Shown: positions 53,349 through 60,215 of the stretch, piece after piece
How positions within the stretch are numbered: position 1 is the stretch's first letter
How the letters are laid out: each line of letters begins with the position of its first letter
Source: Pantoea sp. Ep11b
Lineage (GTDB): Bacteria; Pseudomonadota; Gammaproteobacteria; Enterobacterales; Enterobacteriaceae
NCBI RefSeq assembly: GCF_040783975.1
Contig: NZ_CP160631.1
Span: 1,302,001 to 1,366,000, forward strand
Length of the DNA stretch: 64,000 bases
Direction: 5' to 3'
The notes under the pieces: generated by a model
Told to the model about the DNA's origin: nothing
Seen by the model: the letters and a program-made list of their open reading frames with translations, nothing else
Database searches by the model: none
Program-made: the position numbers and the translations under genes

Positions 53349-54210
53349 ATTCGCTGCGCTGACGCATCACGCCTTCCTGAACGGTTGACGCTACCAGCAC
53401 ACCCTGCTGATTATAAAACTCCCCGCGGACGAAACCGCGCGCGCCGGACGCCGAGGTACTGACCACGCTGTAGAGCAGCCATTCGGTGAAGTCGAACGGA
53501 CGATGGAACCACATCGAGTGGTCGATCGTCGCGACCTGCATATCCGGCTCCAGAAAGCCTTTGCCGTGCGGCTGCAGGGCAACCGGCAGGAAGTTAAGAT
53601 CCGAGGCGTAGCCGAGCAGGTACTGATGGATACGCAGATCGTCGGGCAGTGGCCCGGTGGCCCGGATCCAGACCTGACGTTCAGGCTTATCCACATGTCC
53701 CCGCAGCGGATTGTGGATCTGCACCGGACGGATCTCCAGCGGGCGTTCGGCAATGAACTTTTCACGCAGTTTTTCGGGCAGCAGATGGGCCATCTTCTGC
53801 GCCATCGCCTGCTCGGTTAACAGATTCTCAGGGCCTGCCACCTGCGGCATCGGATTCTGATGTTCAAATCCCTGTTCCGGTGACTGGAAGGAGGCGGTCA
53901 TATAGAAAATCGGCTGGCCGTTCTGAATGGCACTGACCCGCCGGGCGCTGAAGCTTTTGCCATCGCGCAGCGTTTCCACATCGTAAATAATCGCTTTCTG
54001 ACTGTCGCCAGGCCGCAAAAAGTAGCTGTGAAAAGAGTGAACGGTGCGATCTTCCGCGACGGTCTGCTTTGCGGCATACAGCGCCTGACCCACTACCTGA
54101 CCGCCAAACACCTGGCGCAGCCCCAGATCTTCGCTCTGGCCGCGATATAAACCCTCTTCCAGTTTTTCCAGATTCAATAAATTCAGCAGATTTTGCAGTG
54201 CCTGACTCAT
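53347..54210 (-). CDS. tesB: Acyl-CoA thioesterase II TesB
   Basis: 287 residues, a double hotdog protein. The catalytic Asp ([13 protein letters not shown]), Thr/Ser ([15 protein letters not shown]) and Gln (STVQEGVMR) are all in place relative to E. coli TesB. Broad hydrolysis of medium- and long-chain acyl-CoA in the cytoplasm. Convergent with amtB; transcribed alone. Confidence 0.97.
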   Translation of the reverse strand: MSQALQNLLNLLNLEKLEEGLYRGQSEDLGLRQVFGGQVVGQALYAAKQTVAEDRTVHSFHSYFLRPGDSQKAIIYDVETLRDGKSFSARRVSAIQNGQPIFYMTASFQSPEQGFEHQNPMPQVAGPENLLTEQAMAQKMAHLLPEKLREKFIAERPLEIRPVQIHNPLRGHVDKPERQVWIRATGPLPDDLRIHQYLLGYASDLNFLPVALQPHGKGFLEPDMQVATIDHSMWFHRPFDFTEWLLYSVVSTSASGARGFVRGEFYNQQGVLVASTVQEGVMRQRSE

Positions 54211-54400
54211 GGCGCATTCCTCAATGTAGTGACCTGCTCAGTGTGAAAGATCGGACCAGTTAACGTCAATCAGACTTTCCGCTTTGCCTGTGCCAGGCAA
54301 AATCTCATTTTTGTGCCAACATTAAGGACATACGGCGAGTGAAGCGCTGTAAGCAGGATTCGCTGCCGATAATCATTTTGATCAAATGGAGACGACATCA

Positions 54401-54958
54401 ATGAAACTCAGGCATGTGTTCAGTGGAGTAGTTATGGTGGTTGCTGTTGCGGGATGCGCCGATAAAAGTAAACCTGTGCCCACGCCGACGCTGGGGTCAG
54501 CCGTGGCAGGACAGACGACGGCGATTGCGCAGCCGAACGTCAGTGGCTCAATCTTCATCCGTCAGCGCATTGCGCTGCCGCCGGATGCCGTATTAACCGT
54601 GACGCTGTCTGATGCGTCGATGGCCGATGCCCCATCAAAAGTGCTGTCACAGCGTGTCGTGCGCACCGAGGGTAAACAGGCTCCGTTCCAGTTCGTTCTG
54701 CCGTTTAACCCGGCCGACATCCAGCCCAACGCCCGCATTCTGTTAAGTGCGGCGATTGCCATCGACGGCAAGCTGGCCTTTGTCACCGAAGGCGTGAAGC
54801 CGGTGATCAATCAGGGTGGTACCAAAGCGGAACTGCTGCTGGTCCCGGTCCCGTCTATGGCGATGCCAACCCAGCCAGGCGCTGCAACTACCGTGCCTTC
54901 TACCTCACCGACGATGGTAACGCCATCCGCTGCGGTTCCGGCACCGACCCACATTTAA
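54401..54958 (+). CDS. ybaY: YbaY family lipoprotein
   Basis: 185 residues. Signal peptide with lipobox VAGC (Cys about 18), then a beta-sandwich domain of the YbaY/type III pilotin-like class (VSGSIFIRQRIALPPDAVLTV split over about 46-66) and a low-complexity tail rich in Pro, Thr and Ala. Function unknown; osmotically induced in E. coli. The start at 54401 is set by AATGGAGACG and the signal peptide. The palindrome TTTGATCAAA lies just ahead of that ribosome-binding site. Confidence 0.92.
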   Translation: MKLRHVFSGVVMVVAVAGCADKSKPVPTPTLGSAVAGQTTAIAQPNVSGSIFIRQRIALPPDAVLTVTLSDASMADAPSKVLSQRVVRTEGKQAPFQFVLPFNPADIQPNARILLSAAIAIDGKLAFVTEGVKPVINQGGTKAELLLVPVPSMAMPTQPGAATTVPSTSPTMVTPSAAVPAPTHI

Positions 54959-54967
54959 GCGTGTTTC

Positions 54968-54990
54968 GGGGCGACGCTGTCGCCCCTTTT
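54968..54990. terminator. Terminator between convergent ybaY and atl
   Basis: 8-bp stem GGGGCGAC/GTCGCCCC with loop GCT, followed by TTTT on the plus strand. Confidence 0.8.
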
Positions 54991-54995
54991 CCTGT

Positions 54996-55307
54996 CTAAA
55001 ATCGCCAGCGCCAGGTTGCCAGATCGAGCTGCCCGTCATCACTGATCGCTATACCTTCCGCCGCCAGGGCATCCCGCTGCCGTAACAGACGATCCCCCTG
55101 CAGGGAAAGGGTGCCGTGCCGGTTAACGACGCGATGCCAGGGCAGGGTAGTCTCTTCAGGCAGACGGCTCAGTACGCCGCCGACCTGACGTGCTGCGCGC
55201 GGAGAACCGGCGAGCAGGGCAACATCGCCATAGGTGGCGACGCGGCCATACGGAATCGCGGCAACAATCTGCCAGATGCGGTGCTGAAAAGTGTCAGGCT
55301 GATCCAT
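54996..55307 (-). CDS. atl: Alkyltransferase-like protein Atl (YbaZ)
   Basis: 103 residues, homologous to the DNA-binding domain of O6-alkylguanine-DNA alkyltransferases but with PWHRVV where the alkyl-accepting PCHRV motif would be. It therefore cannot accept the alkyl group; in E. coli it flags O6-alkylguanine for nucleotide excision repair. The helix-turn-helix part is GRVATYGDVALLAGSPRAAR. Confidence 0.95.
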   Translation of the reverse strand: MDQPDTFQHRIWQIVAAIPYGRVATYGDVALLAGSPRAARQVGGVLSRLPEETTLPWHRVVNRHGTLSLQGDRLLRQRDALAAEGIAISDDGQLDLATWRWRF

Positions 55308-55414
55308 CTGCTTGTTTCATCCGGAAAAAGGGCCTTAATTTTAGCATGGAGAAGGGCGTCTGAACGCTTTCGGGTCAGGGTTGTTCAAGAAAACAACGGT
55401 TGTCCCGACTACGC

Positions 55415-55443
55415 TTGCAATTGACCCCTCCTTCCCAGATAAT
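55415..55443 (+). promoter_or_regulatory. Promoter of 4.5S RNA
   Basis: -35 TTGCAA (55415-55420), 17-base spacer, -10 GATAAT (55438-55443), followed by a GC-rich discriminator GCCCCCGCT typical of stringently controlled stable RNA promoters. The transcript would carry a short 5' leader before the mature RNA. Confidence 0.75.
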
Positions 55444-55474
55444 GCCCCCGCTCTCGTAAAGAGGGCTTGTCAAT

Positions 55475-55588
55475 GGGGGCCCTGTTGGTTCTCCCGCAAT
55501 GCTAGCTTGTGAACTCGGTCAGATCCGGAAGGAAGCAGCCGCAGCAGGTGACGCGTGTGCCGGGATGTAGCTGGCAGGGCCCCCACCA
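55475..55588 (+). ncRNA. ffs: Signal recognition particle 4.5S RNA
   Basis: About 114 bases, close to E. coli 4.5S RNA. The ends GGGGGCCCTG and CAGGGCCCCC pair, and the conserved apical domain is present: GGTCAGATCCGGAAGGAAGC and GCAGCAGG with the GGAA tetraloop, plus GACGCGTGTGCCGGGATG. With Ffh it targets nascent membrane proteins to SecYEG. The mature ends are inferred by analogy. Position after atl and its minus-strand neighbour matches E. coli. Confidence 0.95.
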
Positions 55589-55709
55589 TTTTCCCCCTGA
55601 AAACCCCCACGAATTGCAGACAGCCAAAACCCGCCCGGGCCGATCCTGTGCCGGCAGGCAGGAATGTCTGGTACTAAACAGGGGTAAAACTTAGCAATAA
55701 TCGATTAGA

Positions 55710-55925
55710 TTAACGGACAAATTTCCACACTGAACCCGGGACTTTATCGTAGAGCTTGTTCATGGTCAGTTCCGCCAGACGATGGTCAGCCGCCGAATAG
55801 AATATGGCTAATTCGTCTTCCGGTAATTCATACTTATTTTTTTCAATCACCCTTTCGAGGGTATCCAGCGAGCGGCAGCGCCGCAGTCGCATCAAATAAT
55901 CGGTTTTTGTCAGGGTTTTGTTCAT
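55710..55925 (-). CDS. hha: Haemolysin expression-modulating protein Hha
   Basis: 71 residues, close to E. coli Hha ([42 protein letters not shown] split over the middle). It binds H-NS and strengthens silencing of horizontally acquired and virulence genes; also the toxin-like partner of TomB. 24 bases behind tomB on the same strand. Confidence 0.97.
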   Translation of the reverse strand: MNKTLTKTDYLMRLRRCRSLDTLERVIEKNKYELPEDELAIFYSAADHRLAELTMNKLYDKVPGSVWKFVR

Positions 55926-55949
55926 AAATAAATCGTTCTCATGTCAGTA

Positions 55950-56327
55950 CTATAATGAATGGCTCGGCTGCTGGAGAAAAGCGCACTCTTCAGTGAACAG
56001 ATTAAATAAGCGCTTCGCTGAACGTTGCCACCGCTGAAGATCCGGGGTTGTGACACCATAGTTGCTGAATAACATAAAGGTATCATCAAGATATTCATCG
56101 ATTTGCGAAATCAGCGCTTCATCTTCAACGTGCTTGATTTTGTAATTCATGGTGAAAGAGGCGATATGCTCAATCAAATCATTAAGCTGCAGATTGCTTT
56201 CGGAAGTCGGATCATTTACCCAGCCATGATGGCTGTCCGTTAATGATGCCATGCTGTCGTCAAACAGGCTCTCACACAGGTATTTAAGCTGGGCAATATC
56301 ATGCCGTTTCGGTGAGTATTCGTCCAT
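55950..56327 (-). CDS. tomB: Hha toxicity modulator TomB (YbaJ)
   Basis: 125 residues, homologous to E. coli TomB (MDEYSPKRHDIAQLKYLCES, HGWVNDPTSESNLQLNDLIEHIA in part). It counters Hha, possibly by oxygen-dependent oxidation of a conserved Cys. Start at 56327 follows GGAGGGGAAAAAG; the frame is open eight codons upstream. The C-terminus (LFNLFTEECAFLQQPSHSL) differs from E. coli. Confidence 0.95.
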   Translation of the reverse strand: MDEYSPKRHDIAQLKYLCESLFDDSMASLTDSHHGWVNDPTSESNLQLNDLIEHIASFTMNYKIKHVEDEALISQIDEYLDDTFMLFSNYGVTTPDLQRWQRSAKRLFNLFTEECAFLQQPSHSL

Positions 56328-56474
56328 CTTTTTCCCCTCCATAGCTAGCACAGTTGCCGCAGGCCGGCGAGATAAGAGAACACGGCCATGAAGCGATTAT
56401 CGGGGCAGTTATTAAACGGGACATCTTAAAGATAGTGTAAAACCATTAGTTCTGCTCACCTCCATTACTAAATA

Positions 56475-56828
56475 TTACAATTCATCGCCGGGGGAGGGTT
56501 GCTGATTGTCTATCACATCAAACTCAAGTGCGCCGGGCTTAATGTGAAAGTTTACCTGTTCCGACTGTGTGACCGTTTCATTCAGATCCTGGCAGGGGCT
56601 AAATAAATTCCAGTCAAAATCGTAAAGTAATTTAAAACTATTCAGATCCTGATATTCAATGGAAATAATTTTTAAACTGCCTGGAACAAACCGGGCATTT
56701 TGTGAATACCAGCGTAAATCTCCCACCAGAAGATCGGTTATTTTGAGAATATTCCGCTGAACAATCTCAGCTATTTTTGCGCAGTCCGTTTCGCCTGCGG
56801 CAATATCGCACTCAATGCGTGACAGCAT
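56475..56828 (-). CDS. Unrecognised 117-residue protein next to tomB
   Basis: I do not recognise this protein. It has no signal peptide or membrane helix, begins MLSRIECDIAAGETDC, is acidic overall, and has two QDLN patches 20 residues apart coded by an identical 12-base direct repeat (56580-56591 and 56640-56651). Base composition is visibly more AT-rich than most of the window and similar to hha-tomB. It lies 147 bases upstream of tomB on the same strand, so it may be co-regulated with it. The frame is open over its full length, and three cysteines are present (residues 7, 16 and 79). The start is moderately supported (AAGGCG upstream). Confidence 0.65.
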   Translation of the reverse strand: MLSRIECDIAAGETDCAKIAEIVQRNILKITDLLVGDLRWYSQNARFVPGSLKIISIEYQDLNSFKLLYDFDWNLFSPCQDLNETVTQSEQVNFHIKPGALEFDVIDNQQPSPGDEL

Positions 56829-57032
56829 ATCCGGTTCGCCTTAAACCATTAATAACCTATCATTGGTTTTCTGCAACGGGTTTGCAAGCCCGCTGAGCAC
56901 AAAAGCGTCTGTTTACCCGGCTGGCCAGCAACACCGAGCCGGTTTCCCCTGTTCAGGTCTGCCAGTCACCGCCAGCCTGTTTATCTTTTGATACACATTC
57001 CCCCGTTTAACTGTGCTCAACATCCGTTATCT

Positions 57033-57055
57033 TAATTGTTATGTTATAACATTTT
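57033..57055 (+). promoter_or_regulatory. Zur operator of the zinc importer operon
   Basis: Core TTGTTATGTTATAACATT is an almost perfect palindrome; over 23 positions it matches 18 of 22 defined positions of the enterobacterial Zur box as I recall it. It ends nine bases before the first ATG of the operon, overlapping where transcription should start. Zinc-bound Zur would block it. Confidence 0.8.
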
Positions 57056-57064
57056 GGTGAAGTG

Positions 57065-57169
57065 ATGCATCAGAGCGGATTACTTATGTCACTGGGCGGG
57101 CGACTGACTGTTGCACTGCTCGTCATCGCCCTGCTGGCCGTGGCGATCAAATGGGGGATCAGCGCATGA
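57065..57169 (+). CDS. 34-residue single-span membrane microprotein leading the zinc importer operon
   Basis: ATG at 57065 to TGA at 57169; 34 codons. A short polar start (MHQSGLLMSLGGR) is followed by a hydrophobic helix TVALLVIALLAVAIKWGISA, enough for one transmembrane span. GGTGA lies five bases before the ATG. The stop overlaps the ATG of the ATPase gene as ATGA (57166-57169), the usual sign of translational coupling. An internal ATG at 57086 would give 27 residues. Function unknown; similar-sized proteins (KdpF, CydX, AcrZ, MgtS) stabilise or tune transporters. The coding status is an inference from coupling, hydrophobicity and position. Confidence 0.6.
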   Translation: MHQSGLLMSLGGRLTVALLVIALLAVAIKWGISA

Positions 57170-57834
57170 TCCGGTTTGATTCGCTTCGGGCGGGCTACCA
57201 GGGTGAGGCCGTGACCCCGGCCCTGAGCGGCCAGCTTGCCGCAGGCTCGATGACTGCCCTGGTGGGCGCCAACGGCAGCGGCAAATCGACGCTGCTGAAA
57301 ACCATTGCGGGTTTACTGCCCCCGATAGCCGGGCGCTGCGAACTGCAGATTGCGCGGCGGGATATTGGCTGGCTGCCGCAGCGTACCGAGCTGGAAACCC
57401 GCTTTCCCCTGACCGTCTTTGAACTGGTCTCGATGGGCTGCTGGCCTCGCTGCGGCTGGTTCGGCGGTATCAACCGGATGCTGCGTCGGGAAATCTGGCA
57501 GGTGCTGGAGGCGGTACAGATGCGTGATTTCGCCGGGGCGCAGCCCGCAACCCTGTCCGGCGGCCAGCTTCAGCGCGTGCTGTTTGCCCGGCTGATGCTG
57601 CAGCGCAGCGCGCTCTGGCTGCTGGATGAGCCGTTTAACGGCATCGACAGCCAGACGGTGACGTTGCTGATGGCGATCCTGGAGCAGCAGCAGCGGGCGG
57701 GCACCACGCTGCTGGTGGTTCTGCACGATCGTCCGCTGGTCGCCCGCTATTTCAGCCGCGTACTTTCACTGGATGAAGATGAGACCGGCGAATTCTGCTC
57801 GCCTCTCTCCCTGCAGCGGAGCCTGGCACCGTGA
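57166..57834 (+). CDS. aztA: Zinc ABC importer ATP-binding protein, AztA-like
   Basis: 222 residues. Walker A GANGSGKST at 34-42, signature LSGGQLQR at 130-137, Walker B LWLLDEP at 150-156 and switch His187. The sequence resembles the AztA family of metal-importing ATPases (GWLPQRTELETRFPLTVFEL), not ZnuC. Start at 57166 overlaps the microprotein stop; the end overlaps the permease GTG by four bases (GTGA). It drives import through AztB; zinc is inferred from Zur control and the binding protein's ligands. Confidence 0.85.
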   Translation: MIRFDSLRAGYQGEAVTPALSGQLAAGSMTALVGANGSGKSTLLKTIAGLLPPIAGRCELQIARRDIGWLPQRTELETRFPLTVFELVSMGCWPRCGWFGGINRMLRREIWQVLEAVQMRDFAGAQPATLSGGQLQRVLFARLMLQRSALWLLDEPFNGIDSQTVTLLMAILEQQQRAGTTLLVVLHDRPLVARYFSRVLSLDEDETGEFCSPLSLQRSLAP

Positions 57835-58670
57835 CCCTGATACAGCCTTTTATTGAGTTCGGTTTTATGCGACGCGCGCTGGTCGCCTGCGTGGCGCTGG
57901 CTGTCAGCGCCACGCCACTCGGCGTGTTTCTCTCGCTGCGCCGCATGAGCCTGATCGGCGACGCCTTGTCCCACGCGGTGCTGCCCGGCGCTGCCGTCGG
58001 TTATCTGATCTCCGGCCTGTCACTGGTCGCCATGGGGGTGGGAGGGCTGATCGCCGGTTTAGCCGTGGCGCTGCTCTCGGGAGCCGTCAGTCGCTACACG
58101 CCGCTGAAAGAGGATGCCAGCTTTGCCGGGTTTTACCTTGGCTCACTGGCGCTGGGCGTGACGCTGGTTTCTCTGCGTGGCTCTGGCGTGGATCTGCTGC
58201 ATGTGCTGTTCGGCTCGCTGCTGGCAGTAGACAACGCGGCGCTGCTGCTGGTGGGCGGCATCGCGGCGTTTACGCTGATTATGCTGGCCATCATCTACCG
58301 GCCGCTGGTGATTGACGCTTTCGACAGTGACTTCCTGCGGGCGCAGGGAAAGTGGAGTGCCCCGCTGGTTCATGGTCTGTTTTTAATGCTGGTGGTGCTG
58401 AATCTGGTGGCCGGTTTTCAGGTGCTCGGCACCCTGATGTCGGTGGGACTGATGATGCTGCCCGCCGCCAGCGCACGTTTCTGGAGCCGCCATCTGGCCG
58501 CCATGCTGCTCATCGCGATGGGGATGGCCATGATGTCGGCGCTGGCAGGTCTGATGCTCTCCTGGCACTTTTCTCTGCCAGCCGGACCTGCGGTGGTGCT
58601 GAGCGCCGCCATGCTCTTTTTTCTCTCCATTCTGACAGGACCGTGCGGCGGAATTTTACGCCGCCATTAA
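57831..58670 (+). CDS. aztB: Zinc ABC importer permease, AztB-like
   Basis: 279 residues, eight or nine hydrophobic segments, ABC-3 family of metal permeases. Family features include RRMSLIGDALSHAVLPGAAVGY, where the ATPase docks, and GTLMSVGLMMLPAASARFW. GTG start at 57831 in a four-base overlap with aztA. Forms the inner-membrane channel for the metal delivered by AztC. Confidence 0.87.
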   Translation: MTLIQPFIEFGFMRRALVACVALAVSATPLGVFLSLRRMSLIGDALSHAVLPGAAVGYLISGLSLVAMGVGGLIAGLAVALLSGAVSRYTPLKEDASFAGFYLGSLALGVTLVSLRGSGVDLLHVLFGSLLAVDNAALLLVGGIAAFTLIMLAIIYRPLVIDAFDSDFLRAQGKWSAPLVHGLFLMLVVLNLVAGFQVLGTLMSVGLMMLPAASARFWSRHLAAMLLIAMGMAMMSALAGLMLSWHFSLPAGPAVVLSAAMLFFLSILTGPCGGILRRH

Positions 58671-58685
58671 ATCTATGAGGACGCT

Positions 58686-59564
58686 ATGAAAAAATTACCC
58701 CTGACGCTGGCGCTCGCTGCGCTGTTTGCTGCGCCTGTAGCAATGGCAAAAACGGTGGATGTGGTCGCCAGCTTTACCGTGCTGGGCGATATCGTTAAGC
58801 AGGTCGGTGGCGACCATGTGAAAGTCAAAAGTCTGGTGGGGCCAAACGGCGATCCCCACACCTTTGAACCCACACCGCAGGACAGCGAGGCGCTGGCGAA
58901 GGCCGACCTGGTGTTTGTCAGCGGACTGGGCCTGGAAGGGTGGATGGATCGGCTGGTTACCGCCTCCGGTTATCGCGGTCAGCCCGTGGTCGCTTCAGCG
59001 GGCGTCACCACCCGCAGCATGGAGGACGAGGGCAAAACCATTACCGATCCGCACGCCTGGAACAGTATGCAGAACGGCGTGATCTACGCGACCAACGTGA
59101 TGAATGCGCTGGTTAAAGCCGATCCTGAAGACGCGCCGGACATCCGTCGGCGTGGAGAGGACTACATAGAGCAGCTTCAGGCGCTGGATCGCTGGGCGAA
59201 AACCGCTTTTGCGCGAGTGCCGGTCGATAAACGGAAAGTGCTCACCAGCCACGATGCGTTTGGTTACTTCGGCCAGCGCTATGGCGTGACATTCCTGGCA
59301 CCGGTGGGCTTCTCCACCGAAGCCGAGGCGAGCGCCAGCAACGTGGGGGGGTTAATCACTCAGCTGAAGCAGCAGCACATTACCCGCTACTTTATCGAGA
59401 ACCAGACCGATCCGCGGCTGGTCAGGCAGATTGCCAGTGCCACCGGTGCGGAGCCGGGAGGCGAGCTTTATCCGGAAGCCCTCTCCACGGCCTCAGGCCC
59501 GGCGGCAACCTATCAGGCCGCCTTTAAACATAACGTGAATGCGATGCTGAAGAGCATGCAGTAA
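58686..59564 (+). CDS. aztC: Zinc ABC importer periplasmic binding protein, AztC-like
   Basis: 292 residues with signal peptide (about 1-21, cleavage after AMA). Cluster A-I metal-binding protein. Predicted ligands: H58 (GDPHTFEP), H123 (DPHAW), H189 (SHDAFGYF) and E264 (LYPEALS). Three His plus one acidic residue is the usual zinc pattern; manganese proteins have two His. Compared with AztC of Paracoccus as I remember it, the last ligand is Glu for Asp, and the stretch between the first two His is about 12 residues shorter, without the His-rich loop. ATGAGGACGCT precedes the ATG. No aztD chaperone gene follows. Confidence 0.87.
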   Translation: MKKLPLTLALAALFAAPVAMAKTVDVVASFTVLGDIVKQVGGDHVKVKSLVGPNGDPHTFEPTPQDSEALAKADLVFVSGLGLEGWMDRLVTASGYRGQPVVASAGVTTRSMEDEGKTITDPHAWNSMQNGVIYATNVMNALVKADPEDAPDIRRRGEDYIEQLQALDRWAKTAFARVPVDKRKVLTSHDAFGYFGQRYGVTFLAPVGFSTEAEASASNVGGLITQLKQQHITRYFIENQTDPRLVRQIASATGAEPGGELYPEALSTASGPAATYQAAFKHNVNAMLKSMQ

Positions 59565-59567
59565 GCA

Positions 59568-59592
59568 TAAAAAAGGCCGGGCAAGCCCGGCC
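59568..59592 (-). terminator. Terminator of rpmE2-rpmJ2
   Basis: 8-bp stem GGCCGGGC/GCCCGGCC with a two-base loop; on the minus strand it is followed by TTTTTTAT, so it ends the ribosomal gene pair. On the plus strand it sits just behind aztC and may also help end that operon. Confidence 0.8.
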
Positions 59593-59609
59593 ACTCATCA
59601 CGACACACA

Positions 59610-59750
59610 CTAGCGTCTTTTTTTTCTTCCCTGCACCGCTTTGAAACGTGGATTAGTTTTACAGATAACGTAAACACGTCCTTTCCTGCGCACCACTTTG
59701 CAATCGCGATGGCGATTTTTGGCGGAGCGCAGCGAGCTGACGACCTGCAT
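59610..59750 (-). CDS. rpmJ2: Alternative 50S ribosomal protein L36 (type B), RpmJ2/YkgO
   Basis: 46 residues ([17 protein letters not shown], ending [10 protein letters not shown]), homologous to YkgO. Only two Cys (17 and 30) of the four zinc ligands of the ordinary L36 remain, so it should not need zinc. Such copies replace the zinc-binding form when zinc is scarce. Ten bases downstream of rpmE2, with GAGGTGAGTC as ribosome-binding site. Confidence 0.93.
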   Translation of the reverse strand: MQVVSSLRSAKNRHRDCKVVRRKGRVYVICKTNPRFKAVQGRKKRR

Positions 59751-59760
59751 GACTCACCTC

Positions 59761-60015
59761 CTATTTGCGGCCAAGAAAGCGCCCGAAACGCTGGTTAAAG
59801 CGTGCGGTACTGCCCTCTTTGGCGAAATCTTTCTGTTTACCGGTGTAGAAAACGTGCGAAGCCGACGACACATCCAGGGTGACGTAGGGCAGGGTTTCGC
59901 CTTCAAACTCCACGGTACGGTCGGTTTTGATGGTCGATCCGATTTTGAACCAGACGTCAGCCGACGTGTCGTGGAAGACCACCGGACGATAGTGAGGATG
60001 AATATTCGCTTTCAT
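59761..60015 (-). CDS. rpmE2: Alternative 50S ribosomal protein L31 (type B), RpmE2/YkgM
   Basis: 84 residues, beginning [18 protein letters not shown], with no cysteine at all, so it lacks the zinc site of ordinary L31. Zur-repressed in E. coli; release of zinc-binding L31 from ribosomes then frees zinc. A Zur operator lies 13 bases upstream. Forms an operon with rpmJ2. Confidence 0.96.
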   Translation of the reverse strand: MKANIHPHYRPVVFHDTSADVWFKIGSTIKTDRTVEFEGETLPYVTLDVSSASHVFYTGKQKDFAKEGSTARFNQRFGRFLGRK

Positions 60016-60028
60016 AATGCTCTCAATT

Positions 60029-60051
60029 GTAATGTTATACTATAACAATAG
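60029..60051 (-). promoter_or_regulatory. Zur operator of rpmE2-rpmJ2
   Basis: Core ATGTTATACTATAACA is palindromic; 18 of 22 defined positions agree with the Zur box as I recall it. It overlaps a TATAGT that may be the -10 element on the minus strand. Confidence 0.85.
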
Positions 60052-60173
60052 TATGCGGCAGACCGTCCAGGATTGCAACGATCGTCGTGTCCGGAAGGCG
60101 TAAAGTGGGAAGCACGGGGCGAAGGACAAAGCCGCGACCCGCAGAGGGCCGCAGCTGAAAAGAGAATTGCAGG

Positions 60174-60199
60174 CAAAAAAAAGGCCGCTTGCGCGGCCC
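60174..60199 (-). terminator. Terminator of acrAB
   Basis: Stem GGCCGC/GCGGCC (60183-60188 with 60193-60198), loop of four, followed on the minus strand by eight T; 16 bases beyond the acrB stop. Confidence 0.85.
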
Positions 60200-60215
60200 T
60201 TTAACGGATGACAGC

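Noticed and set aside
54996..55307. Missing active-site cysteine in the alkyltransferase homologue considered as a mutation
   Set aside because: PWHRV is the defining feature of Atl proteins, so this is the normal form.
57086..57169. Shorter 27-residue version of the microprotein from the internal ATG
   Set aside because: The upstream ATG has the better-placed GGTGA element; the shorter form remains possible but is the less likely start.
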